A stretch of DNA of 64,000 bases from the NCBI GenBank assembly GCA_019359315.1, contig JAHHHO010000002.1, positions 1-64,000 on the forward strand, written 5' to 3'. The notes below the pieces were generated by a model. The model searched no databases. It was not told the origin of the DNA and was given only the letters and a program-made list of their open reading frames with translations. This stretch comes from Myxacorys californica WJT36-NPBG1. GTDB taxonomy: Bacteria; Cyanobacteriota; Cyanobacteriia; Leptolyngbyales; Leptolyngbyaceae. The translations under genes and the position numbers were made by a program. Shown here in pieces: positions 36,913 to 45,189 of this stretch (the first letter of the stretch is position 1; each line of letters starts with the position of its first letter).

Positions 36913-37212
36913 AAATAATTTGTAATTCGTAGCTGATCAATACCGTGGCAATGCGGTGAATGATCTAGATTAAAGCGGCTTCCCGTTTGATCGTTGCTGC
37001 GGCAAAGCGTTGAGCGATCCTTCGGAGCTTGGCAACGCCAATCGCTAATCCGTACCCTGTTGAGGTGATGCAGAGTGTGAAATCACACTTTAGAGTGCAG
37101 CTAGATTGGGGATTTAACCCTCGACCTGCGAGTTTTGTATCTCGAAGGCTTGGCAATACGATCAAATTTGACTACAAATTGCCCGCCTTGGTTGGGTATA
37201 ATACTTGAAGTT
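36913..37212. other. intergenic region with repeat and palindrome before the UbiB-type gene
   Basis: No gene is seen. It contains a dispersed repeat copy (37012-37039) and the small palindrome AGTGTGAAATCACACT at about 37074-37089. A TATAAT hexamer occurs at 37197-37202, 10 nt before the ATG, but without a properly spaced -35. Confidence 0.45.
37012..37039 (-). repeat. dispersed repeat, copy B
   Basis: On the minus strand it reads GGCGTTGCCAAGCTCCGAAG then GATCGCTC, matching copies at 27107-27138 and 40843-40874. It is intergenic here. Confidence 0.6.
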
Positions 37213-38901
37213 ATGTTACAAACCACGGCTGCACCCCAATCGTTACGCTGGCAACGGCACTCATCATCTCCACTGGCTCGGCAGGTGGACATTTCGAGGG
37301 CGGTAAGTAAGCTTGCCTACTATTTGTGGTGCGACCATAACTCGACAACGCTTTCTTCAGCTCATCGAAATCGCCGTGCTCAGTGGCTAGTTGGTACGTT
37401 GCTTGATTTAGGTCCAACGTTTATTAAACTGGGGCAGGCGCTTTCGACTCGCGCTGACCTGCTGCCGCTAGAGTATGTCAAGGCGTTAGGGCGGCTTCAG
37501 GATGGAGTACCGGGATTTGACCCAGATCATGCGATCGCGATCATTGAGTCAGAGCTTGGCAATCCGCTTCAGACGTTATACCAGGAATTTGAGAAGACTC
37601 CGATCGCGGCGGCCAGTTTAGGACAGGTGCATCGCGCTCGACTTCATACCGGAGAAGAAGTTGTTGTCAAGGTTCAGCGTCCGGGGTTAGAGCAACTATT
37701 TGAAACCGATTTTCAAGCGCTGGGACGATTGGTGAACCTGATCACGCGCTTCTTTCCCGTAGCGAAGCACTACGATCTCAAAGCGATGCACCAGGAGTTT
37801 TTAGAGCTTCTATCGCGTGAGATTGACTATGTTCAGGAAGCGATGAACGCCGATCGCTTTCGTCACAATTTTGTCAATCATCCCCGCATAGTGGTTCCAA
37901 AAATTTATCCTCGCTATACGACTCGGCGCGTGCTAACGATGGAGTATGTGCCGGGAATCAAAGTCAACGATCGGCAAAGCTTGATGGCGATTGGGCTCGA
38001 CCCTAAAGAAATTAATCATTTAGGTATTTGCGCTTACCTTAAACAATTGCTGCAAGATGGGTTTTTCCAAGCCGATCCGCACCCTGGAAATATGGCGGTT
38101 AGCTACGATGGTAAGCTGATTTTTTACGATTTCGGCATGATGGCAGAAGTGCAGCCAATTAATCGGAATCAAATGGTTCAGACCTTTTTTGCTGTGCTGA
38201 AGAAGGACACCGATCAGGTGATCCGAACGATGATTGATATGGGCTTGATCGAGCCGACGTCTGATATGGCTCCCATCAAGCGAATTGTCAGTGTTTTAGT
38301 CGAGCGATTTGCGGATAAGCCGATTGAGATGCAGGCATTTAAGAGCTTGAGAAACGAGTTATACACTGTGTTTGAGCAGCAGCCGTTTCGCCTGCCCGCC
38401 AAAATGACCTTTATTGTCAAAGCCTTGACGACTTTAGATGGTGTGGCGCGAGATCTTGATCCGCAGTACAACTTGCTCGCTGCCGCTAAGCCATTCGTCA
38501 AAAGTTTGGCAACTCTTCCCGCGTCGCAGGGGGGAGGAATGGGAGAACTGGCGCGACAAGCAAAAAGTTTTGTAACGTATCAACTGACAAAACCCAACTC
38601 GACGCAGCAAGCTATTCGACGGCTAGAAGAACGGCTAGTGCAGGGAGAATTGCAGATGCAGTCGCAGCTGGTGGAGCGCGATCGCTCGATCAAAGTCCTC
38701 AAGCTGACGCTCAAAACACTGATTTATGGCTCTCTGACTGGGTTCTCATCTCTCATTGGAGTTCTACTTCTAACCAATGCTTCGTATGCAGGCGGCGCGG
38801 TGGCAGCATTCATCATTGCAGCAGTGTCGGGGGTGATGCTGCTTAAGTCGTTCATTCACGTTTTACTCCAAGAACGAATTAATCGATTGATCGATCAGTA
38901 A
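37213..38901 (+). CDS. ABC1/UbiB-family atypical kinase
   Basis: UbiB/ADCK proteins are protein-kinase-like ATPases tied to quinone biosynthesis and lipid metabolism at membranes. The 562-residue product contains the family's extended motif KLGQALSTRADLLP, the alanine-rich loop AAASLGQVHRA, a catalytic lysine in VVVKVQRPG, ADPHPGNMAV, and the metal-binding YDFGMMAEV. The C-terminus has hydrophobic helices (LIYGSLTGFSSLIGVLLL and AAFIIAAVSGVMLL), so it is membrane-anchored. An ATG at 37213 is used; the upstream part is not protein-like. In cyanobacteria several paralogues exist and plastoquinone or tocopherol roles are possible. Confidence 0.92.
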   Translation: MLQTTAAPQSLRWQRHSSSPLARQVDISRAVSKLAYYLWCDHNSTTLSSAHRNRRAQWLVGTLLDLGPTFIKLGQALSTRADLLPLEYVKALGRLQDGVPGFDPDHAIAIIESELGNPLQTLYQEFEKTPIAAASLGQVHRARLHTGEEVVVKVQRPGLEQLFETDFQALGRLVNLITRFFPVAKHYDLKAMHQEFLELLSREIDYVQEAMNADRFRHNFVNHPRIVVPKIYPRYTTRRVLTMEYVPGIKVNDRQSLMAIGLDPKEINHLGICAYLKQLLQDGFFQADPHPGNMAVSYDGKLIFYDFGMMAEVQPINRNQMVQTFFAVLKKDTDQVIRTMIDMGLIEPTSDMAPIKRIVSVLVERFADKPIEMQAFKSLRNELYTVFEQQPFRLPAKMTFIVKALTTLDGVARDLDPQYNLLAAAKPFVKSLATLPASQGGGMGELARQAKSFVTYQLTKPNSTQQAIRRLEERLVQGELQMQSQLVERDRSIKVLKLTLKTLIYGSLTGFSSLIGVLLLTNASYAGGAVAAFIIAAVSGVMLLKSFIHVLLQERINRLIDQ

Positions 38902-38968
38902 TTTTCCAGAAATTCACTTTAGGGTGTAGAACAGATCAAGAACAATTTGACGTTTTTGCATCCGACAT

Positions 38969-40753
38969 ATGATTGCTGCTTCCGGTCGAGGGTTTTGGCG
39001 GTTTTGGATCTTTGCGTTTTTGGCGGGTTGGATTGCGATCGCGGTGGCGGCGTGCAATCCCCAAGACTTTAAAACGCAAGCCGCACAGACCACCCAAATT
39101 GTTGCTCGGATGGGATCGGGACCAAAAACGTTTAACTATGCAATGAACGATTCGTCCCCCAACATTTTTGGTTATACCTACACAGGACTGATTGATACAA
39201 CAGGTGCGGGAGTGCTAGAACCTGGCTTGGCTGAGTCCTGGAAGATTTCAGACGATAAACTCAAATTTGTCTTTACGCTGCGAGATGGGCTGAAGTGGTC
39301 AGACGGACAGCCATTAACCGCAGACGATGTAATTTTTACGTTTAAAAATATTTACTTTAATCCTAAAATTCCGACAAATGTTCGGAGTGTTTTTGCGATC
39401 GGTGAATCACGAGCTTTACCTGTTGTGAAGAAAGTTAGCGATCGTCAAGTTGAATTCACGTTACCAGAGCCGTTTTCTCCGTTTCTGCGAAGCATTGCTC
39501 AGTCTGCCATTTTACCGGCCCACGCTTTACGAAGCGCCGTTGTTGAGAACGATCCGAAAGGGAACCCAAAATTTATTTCAACGTGGGGAACGGGAACGAA
39601 TCCGAATGAGATTGTGGTGAATGGTCCTTACCGAATTGCGGCTTACAATCCCAATCAACGAATTGTTTACGAGCGCAATCCCTACTACTGGCGTAAAGAT
39701 GAACAAGGTCGCCAGCTTCCCTACATTGAGCGAGTTGTGTCGCAAATCGTTGAATCAAGTGACACCGCGCTGATTCAGTTTCGGTCGGGGAGTTTAGATG
39801 TTTTGGATATTGGTCCAACATCCTTTCAGCTACTGAAGGCAGGAGACAAGCGAGGAAACTTCACCATTTACAACGGCGGAACTTCGGCGGGCACTTCGTT
39901 TATTGCATTTAACCTGAATCAAGGAAAACGCAATGGTAAACCGCTCCTCAACCCGATTAAATCTCGCTGGTTTAATACCGTTGAGTTTCGGCAAGCCGTT
40001 GCTTATGGCATCAATCGTTCTGCCATGATCAACAACATTTACCGAGGATTAGCAGAACCTCAAGACTCTCCGGTTGCAACTCAAAGTCCTTACTATTTGT
40101 CTCCTCAACAAGGCTTGAAAGCGTATGACTATAATCCGCAAAAGGCGAAAGAATTACTAAAGTCGGCAGGATTTAAATACAATGCTCAAGGTCAACTTCT
40201 AGATTCGGGCGGCAATCGAGTTCGGTTTACCATTAATGGCAACTCTGGAAGTCGGACGGTCGAAGCCCTGCTTTCGCAGATTAAAGGGGATTTGAGCAAG
40301 ATTGGAATTCAGGTTGATGCACAAATTATTGATTTTGGGACTTTGGTAGAGAAGATTACCAATAGTTTGGATTTTGATTGCGTCTTTTTAGGCTTTGGCA
40401 ATGATGTCGAGCCAAATAGTGTGGCTAACTTGTGGCAGCCTGACGGTGAATCTCATCTATTTAATCAAAAGCCTTTAACTGGAGAGCTTCAAGGGCGAGT
40501 GGTTGCCGACTGGGAAGCCGAAATTGGTAGCATATTTACTCAGGCAGCGAGAGAATACGACGAAACGAAACGCAAAGCGCTGTACGTCAAAATGCAGCAA
40601 ATTGCTCAAGAAAAGCTTCCTTTGATTCACTTAGTCAACTCCTTAACGTTCTCGGCAGTGCGAAACACGGTTAAAGGGGTTGAACTATCGCCATTGAGTT
40701 ATGAACAAACGATGTGGAATGTGGCAAAGATGCAAGTCATTGAAGATAAGTAA
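38969..40753 (+). CDS. family 5 ABC substrate-binding lipoprotein, copy 1
   Basis: The 594-residue protein is of the peptide/nickel-binding SBP family 5. An N-terminal signal ends at a lipobox AVAAC. The mature part has EPGLAESWKISDDKLKFVFTLRDGLKWSDGQPLTADDVIFTF, the family signature, then PYRIAAYNPNQRIVYERNPYYWRKDEQG and FRQAVAYGINRSAMINNIYRG. It captures a ligand (oligopeptide-like or other) outside the membrane for an ABC importer. No permease or ATPase gene is next to it. A related SBP gene begins 30 bp downstream, in the same direction; the two are tandem paralogues with many shared blocks. Confidence 0.9.
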   Translation: MIAASGRGFWRFWIFAFLAGWIAIAVAACNPQDFKTQAAQTTQIVARMGSGPKTFNYAMNDSSPNIFGYTYTGLIDTTGAGVLEPGLAESWKISDDKLKFVFTLRDGLKWSDGQPLTADDVIFTFKNIYFNPKIPTNVRSVFAIGESRALPVVKKVSDRQVEFTLPEPFSPFLRSIAQSAILPAHALRSAVVENDPKGNPKFISTWGTGTNPNEIVVNGPYRIAAYNPNQRIVYERNPYYWRKDEQGRQLPYIERVVSQIVESSDTALIQFRSGSLDVLDIGPTSFQLLKAGDKRGNFTIYNGGTSAGTSFIAFNLNQGKRNGKPLLNPIKSRWFNTVEFRQAVAYGINRSAMINNIYRGLAEPQDSPVATQSPYYLSPQQGLKAYDYNPQKAKELLKSAGFKYNAQGQLLDSGGNRVRFTINGNSGSRTVEALLSQIKGDLSKIGIQVDAQIIDFGTLVEKITNSLDFDCVFLGFGNDVEPNSVANLWQPDGESHLFNQKPLTGELQGRVVADWEAEIGSIFTQAAREYDETKRKALYVKMQQIAQEKLPLIHLVNSLTFSAVRNTVKGVELSPLSYEQTMWNVAKMQVIEDK

Positions 40754-40782
40754 ATCGCGTCCTTTGGTGGTATTTGCCTGTT

Positions 40783-42651
40783 ATGACAGTTGAAGAGTCA
40801 AGGGTTCAAAGAGGTTGGCGTTGGGTTTGTGCGATCGCGCGGTTGGCAAAGCCAAGCTCCAGAGGATTGCTAGCTGCATTTCTGTTTGCGATCGCGCTTT
40901 TGCTTCCATTCACATTAGCAAGCTGTAATGCTCAAGATTACAAAACTCAAGCTGCCCAAGTTTCTCAACTCGTATTAACAGCGCCGAGCGATCCCCAAAC
41001 GTTTAACTACGCCAACAATCAATCCTTTCCGAATATCTTTCTCTTCACCTATGCAGGACTAACGAGAGAGAATGGATTGACTGGCGAATATGAGCCAGAT
41101 TTAGCCGAGTCTTGGACGATTTCTGAAGACAAAAAGCAAGTTGTTTTCACCTTAAGACCTAACTTGAAATGGTCGGACGGAATGCCATTAACGGCAGATG
41201 ACGTGATTTTTACGTATCAAGATGTGGTCTTCAATCCTGATGTTCCAACCGATATGAAGGATGGAATTCAGATTGGCGTCAACAAAGTGTTTCCAAAGAT
41301 TCGCAAGCTAGATGAACGAAGAGTAGAGTTTACATTACCCGAACCGTTTGCGCCGCTGATTGCCGCGACAGCAGGACCAACGGGCATTTTGATTATGCCG
41401 AAACATGCCTTAGAAGAATCGGTGCGATCGCGCGGGAAAGACGGCAATCTTAAATTTATTTCGACTTGGGCAGCCAATACTGATCCGACTCAAATTGTCA
41501 CGAATGGTCCTTATCAACTAGAGGCTTACGTTCCAGGACAGCGAATGATCTTAAAGCGCAATCCCTATTACTGGCGAAAGGATGAGCAAGGCAATGCATT
41601 ACCCAAAGCGGAGCGAATCATTTGGCAAATTATTGAAAATCAAGATACCCAATTGCTGAAGTTTCGCTCAAGAGAACTCGATGTTATTGGGGATGTTCGC
41701 CCATTACGCCCAGAGTATTTTTCGCTGTTGAAAAAGGAAGAAAAGCGAGGCGATTTTAAGGTCCACAATGGCGGTCCTTGGTCGGGTGTGCTGTATATGG
41801 CGTTTAACTTAAATCAAGCGACCAAGGGGGGTAAACCCATTGTTGATCTTGTTAAATCCCGCTGGTTTAATAATCTTGCTTTTCGCCAAGCCGTAGCTTA
41901 TGCCATTAATCGAGAACGGATTAACAACAATATTTATCGTGGATTAGGCGTTATTCAAAATTCATTTATTTCGGTTCAAAGCCCGTTTTTTCGGTCTCCA
42001 AAAGATGGGCTGAAAGTGTATAACTATGATTTAGGAAAAGCCAAAGACCTGCTTAAAAATGCAGGCTTTAAATACGATGCAAGGGGTCAACTGTTTGATT
42101 CTGATGGTCATCGTGTCCGATTTACCTTGACCACAAACTCAAATAATTTAGTCCGGGTTGGTATTGGCGCTCAGATTCGACAAGATCTCGGTAAGCTGGG
42201 AATGCAGGTTGATTACAGCACGGTTAACTTCAATACTTTGAGCGAGAAATTGAGTACATCTCGCGATTGGGATGCTCACATCATCGGGTTTACGGGTGGG
42301 TTAGAACCTCATGGGTTAGCCAACTATTGGATGTCAAGTGGAGCATCTCACTATTTCAATTTAGCGCCACAAACAGGTCAACCTGAGCTTAAAGGATGGC
42401 AAGCGACCGAGTGGGAAAAAGAAATCGATCGGCTCTTTATTGAAGGAGCTAGAGAACAAGATCCCCTAAAACGGAAGAAAATTTACGGGGAGTTTCAAGA
42501 GCTGGTTCAAACGCAGTTGCCCGTTATCCTTTTAGTGAATGATTCTGCATCAATGGCGGTGCGCGATCGCGTCGATGGCTTGAAATATTCTGGGCTGCCA
42601 AGCTGGGGCTTGTGGAACATTGAAGAACTTGGAGTCACCCAGCAAAAATAG
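40783..42651 (+). CDS. family 5 ABC substrate-binding lipoprotein, copy 2
   Basis: This paralogue of the preceding gene has 622 residues from an ATG at 40783 (a TTG at 40774 is an alternative). A long basic N-terminal stretch precedes the hydrophobic segment LLAAFLFAIALLLPFTLASC with the lipobox LASC. The mature protein shares CNAQDYKTQAAQ, EPDLAESWTISEDKKQVVFTLR, RNPYYWRKDEQG and FRQAVAYAINRERINNNIYRG with copy 1. Ligand and transporter partners are unknown. Notably, codons ~20-30 (RLAKPSSRGLL) lie in a segment resembling an intergenic repeat found at 27107 and 37012. It lies 342 bp upstream of glgX. Confidence 0.9.
   Translation: MTVEESRVQRGWRWVCAIARLAKPSSRGLLAAFLFAIALLLPFTLASCNAQDYKTQAAQVSQLVLTAPSDPQTFNYANNQSFPNIFLFTYAGLTRENGLTGEYEPDLAESWTISEDKKQVVFTLRPNLKWSDGMPLTADDVIFTYQDVVFNPDVPTDMKDGIQIGVNKVFPKIRKLDERRVEFTLPEPFAPLIAATAGPTGILIMPKHALEESVRSRGKDGNLKFISTWAANTDPTQIVTNGPYQLEAYVPGQRMILKRNPYYWRKDEQGNALPKAERIIWQIIENQDTQLLKFRSRELDVIGDVRPLRPEYFSLLKKEEKRGDFKVHNGGPWSGVLYMAFNLNQATKGGKPIVDLVKSRWFNNLAFRQAVAYAINRERINNNIYRGLGVIQNSFISVQSPFFRSPKDGLKVYNYDLGKAKDLLKNAGFKYDARGQLFDSDGHRVRFTLTTNSNNLVRVGIGAQIRQDLGKLGMQVDYSTVNFNTLSEKLSTSRDWDAHIIGFTGGLEPHGLANYWMSSGASHYFNLAPQTGQPELKGWQATEWEKEIDRLFIEGAREQDPLKRKKIYGEFQELVQTQLPVILLVNDSASMAVRDRVDGLKYSGLPSWGLWNIEELGVTQQK
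40843..40874 (+). repeat. dispersed repeat, copy C, inside a coding sequence
   Basis: TTGGCAAAGCCAAGCTCCAG then AGGATTGCTAGC matches copies A and B with a few changes. It encodes part of the N-terminal region of the second solute-binding protein. Confidence 0.6.
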
Positions 42652-42993
42652 AGTCCCTTTAAAGAATCCCCTGTGAAAATGGGTTGTGGCAGACTCTGGG
42701 ATTTGAAGATGCGATTTGAAGAACTGCGATCGCGTAAGGTAAAGTCTTATTAGCAGGGAGACAAAGCGAATTGCATGCCTCGTCCTGCAAATGATTTGTG
42801 CGACGACCTGTGACTTCTTCGAGAAATTGAAGATTTCGGTGCGCAATTGTAGGTGCTCATCGCACATAATGTGGGCGGTACTGTGCCAATTCTGTCTCTG
42901 GATAGAATCAATTTTGTAACAAAACGTTATCCTGATTAGTTACGTACATCGTTAAAGCCCAACTCGCTTTTACTTTTATAAAAAATAAAATCT
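42652..42993. other. upstream region of the glgX-treZ-treY genes
   Basis: No gene is supported in 342 bp. The last ~30 bp before glgX are a very AT-rich block (TTTTATAAAAAATAAAATC), and no Shine-Dalgarno is apparent. The promoter of the trehalose genes is expected here. An NtcA-type GTA-N8-TAC site was looked for and not found in exact form. Confidence 0.4.
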
Positions 42994-45120
42994 ATGCACC
43001 TTGCACTCTGGCCCGGAAATGTTTATCCACTGGGCTCATATTGGGATGGAAAAGGAACTAACTTTGCCCTATTTTCGGAACATGCAACGGGGGTAGAACT
43101 CTGCTTATTCGATGCATCTGATCAAGAAACCCGCGTGGCACTAAAGGAAGTTAGTAACTTTGTTTGGTACGGCTACATTCCAGGAGTCGGACCAGGACAG
43201 CGCTACGGCTATCGAGTACAGGGACCTTACGAGCCGGAAAACGGACATCGGTTTAACCCAAACAAACTATTGATTGATCCCTACGCCAAAGCGATCGATG
43301 GGGATGTGGGTAATGGTCCCGAACTGTTTGGCTATAGTTGGGACGATCCCGCAGAAGATCTGTCCTTCTCGGAGTTAGACAGCGCGCCCTTGATGCCGAA
43401 GTCGGTGGTGGTTGATCAATCGTACGATTGGGGAAATGACACACTGCTTCGGACGCCTTGGCACGAGACAATTATTTACGAGGTGCATGTCAAGGGCTTT
43501 ACAAAACTCCATCCAGCCGTTCCGGAAGAACTGCGGGGAACCTATGCTGGAATGGCACATCCTGCCGCGATCGAGCATCTTCAGCGACTCGGAATTACGG
43601 CGGTTGAGTTGATGCCCGTGCATCACTTCTTGGCATATCCAGGCTATCTCGCCGACAAAGGACTGCGGAACTATTGGGGATACGATTCTGTTAACTACTT
43701 CGCGCCCTATTCGGGATACTGCGCAAGCGGCTCGCTAGGAGAGCAGGTTAACGAATTTAAGGACATGGTAAAAGCGCTGCATAAAGCGGGCATTGAGGTG
43801 ATTCTAGATGTGGTGTATAACCACACGGGTGAAGGCAATCATCTCGGTCCTACGCTGTCGCTGCGGGGCATTGATAACCGCAATTACTATCACACCGTGA
43901 CGGACAACGAGCGGTACTACATGGACTTCACCGGATGCGGCAACACCCTGTTTATGGGTCATCCGCAAGTGCTAAAGATGGTGATGGACAGCCTGCGCTA
44001 CTGGGTGACCGAAATGCACGTAGACGGCTTCCGGTTTGATCTGGCATCGGCATTAGCGCGAGAGTTATTTGAGGTGAGCAGCCTTGCCGCGTTCTTCGAT
44101 ATCATTCATCAAGACCCGGTTCTAGCGGGTGTGAAACTAATTGCTGAGCCGTGGGATGTAGGTGACGGCGGCTACCAAGTGGGTAACTTTCCGGTGCTGT
44201 GGTCAGAATGGAACGGGAAGTACCGCGACACGGTGCGAGATTTTTGGCGCAGTGTAGACAGTACCTTAGGCGAGTTTGCGTACCGACTAACCGGCAGTCC
44301 TGACCTATATTTTCAGACGAATGGACGCCGCCCGAATGCCAGTATTAATTTCATCACGGCCCATGATGGGTTCCCGCTCCGAGATCTGGTGAGCTATAAC
44401 GAAAAGCACAACGAGGCAAACGGTGAAGAGAACCGGGACGGAGAGAGCCACAATCGCTCGTGGAACTGCGGAGCCGAAGGAGAAACAGATGACCCAGAAG
44501 TGCTGCAACTGCGCGATCGCCAGCAGCGCAATTTCCTCACCACATTGATGCTGTCGCAAGGCATTCCGATGATACTGGCGGGAGATGAATTAGAGCGATC
44601 GCAGCAGGGCAACAACAATGCCTATTGTCAGGATAGTGAAATTTCTTGGCTGCACTGGTCGCTAGAAGAAAAGCCTGATGGGTTTATCAACTTTTGCCGA
44701 GAGTTAATTTATTTCCGGCGTCAGCATCCGGTATTTCGGCGGCGCAAATGGTTCCAAGGTCAGTCAATTCGCGGAACGGAAGCAGATATTGGCTGGTACA
44801 ACCCTGATGGCACAGCGATGACGCAAGAGCAGTGGGACGTGGGGTACGCGAAGTCAATTGCGCTGTTTCTCAACGGCAATAAAATTCCAAGTCCGGGTCC
44901 TCAAGGTCAACGCATTAGTGACGATAGCTTTTTGCTATTCTTCAACGCTCACTACGACACGATTGAGTTTACGCTTCCAGAAGGATTCCAAGCGGATCAG
45001 TGGCAGATGTTGATTGACACGAAGGAACCCCGGTTTGTGACCGACGATCGCATCTTTACCGGGAATCAAGCTGTCCCTGTGATCGGTCGGTCGATCGTCG
45101 TTTTGCGCCAGTTGCAGTAG
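42994..45120 (+). CDS. glgX: glycogen debranching enzyme GlgX (isoamylase type)
   Basis: GlgX hydrolyses alpha-1,6 branch points of glycogen limit dextrin, releasing linear maltodextrins. The 708-residue protein has a CBM48 N-terminal domain (LGSYWDGKGTNFALFSEHATGVELCLFD) and a GH13 barrel: VILDVVYNHTGEG, VDGFRFDLASALAREL (nucleophile Asp), KLIAEPWDVGDGGYQVG (acid Glu), NFITAHDGFPLRDLV (third Asp). The C-terminal domain closes with SFLLFFNAHYDTIEFTLP. It begins with ATG at 42994. treZ follows after 69 bp and treY after that, forming a glycogen-to-trehalose operon; the maltodextrins released are substrates of TreY. Confidence 0.96.
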   Translation: MHLALWPGNVYPLGSYWDGKGTNFALFSEHATGVELCLFDASDQETRVALKEVSNFVWYGYIPGVGPGQRYGYRVQGPYEPENGHRFNPNKLLIDPYAKAIDGDVGNGPELFGYSWDDPAEDLSFSELDSAPLMPKSVVVDQSYDWGNDTLLRTPWHETIIYEVHVKGFTKLHPAVPEELRGTYAGMAHPAAIEHLQRLGITAVELMPVHHFLAYPGYLADKGLRNYWGYDSVNYFAPYSGYCASGSLGEQVNEFKDMVKALHKAGIEVILDVVYNHTGEGNHLGPTLSLRGIDNRNYYHTVTDNERYYMDFTGCGNTLFMGHPQVLKMVMDSLRYWVTEMHVDGFRFDLASALARELFEVSSLAAFFDIIHQDPVLAGVKLIAEPWDVGDGGYQVGNFPVLWSEWNGKYRDTVRDFWRSVDSTLGEFAYRLTGSPDLYFQTNGRRPNASINFITAHDGFPLRDLVSYNEKHNEANGEENRDGESHNRSWNCGAEGETDDPEVLQLRDRQQRNFLTTLMLSQGIPMILAGDELERSQQGNNNAYCQDSEISWLHWSLEEKPDGFINFCRELIYFRRQHPVFRRRKWFQGQSIRGTEADIGWYNPDGTAMTQEQWDVGYAKSIALFLNGNKIPSPGPQGQRISDDSFLLFFNAHYDTIEFTLPEGFQADQWQMLIDTKEPRFVTDDRIFTGNQAVPVIGRSIVVLRQLQ

Positions 45121-45189
45121 ATCCTTCTGCTGATTCAAATTCCGTCTGTAAATCATCAATACACCAGCATCACCTCCAAACATCTGAAT

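Noticed and set aside
37074-37089. CRP-like palindrome AGTGTGAAATCACACT
   Set aside because: The CRP consensus needs TGTGA-N6-TCACA; here the spacer is only 2 bp, so it is just noted as a small palindrome.
37168-37202. Sigma-70 promoter TTGACT...TATAAT before the UbiB-type gene
   Set aside because: The spacer is 23 bp, too long for a normal promoter, and the -10 box would lie only 10 nt from the start codon.
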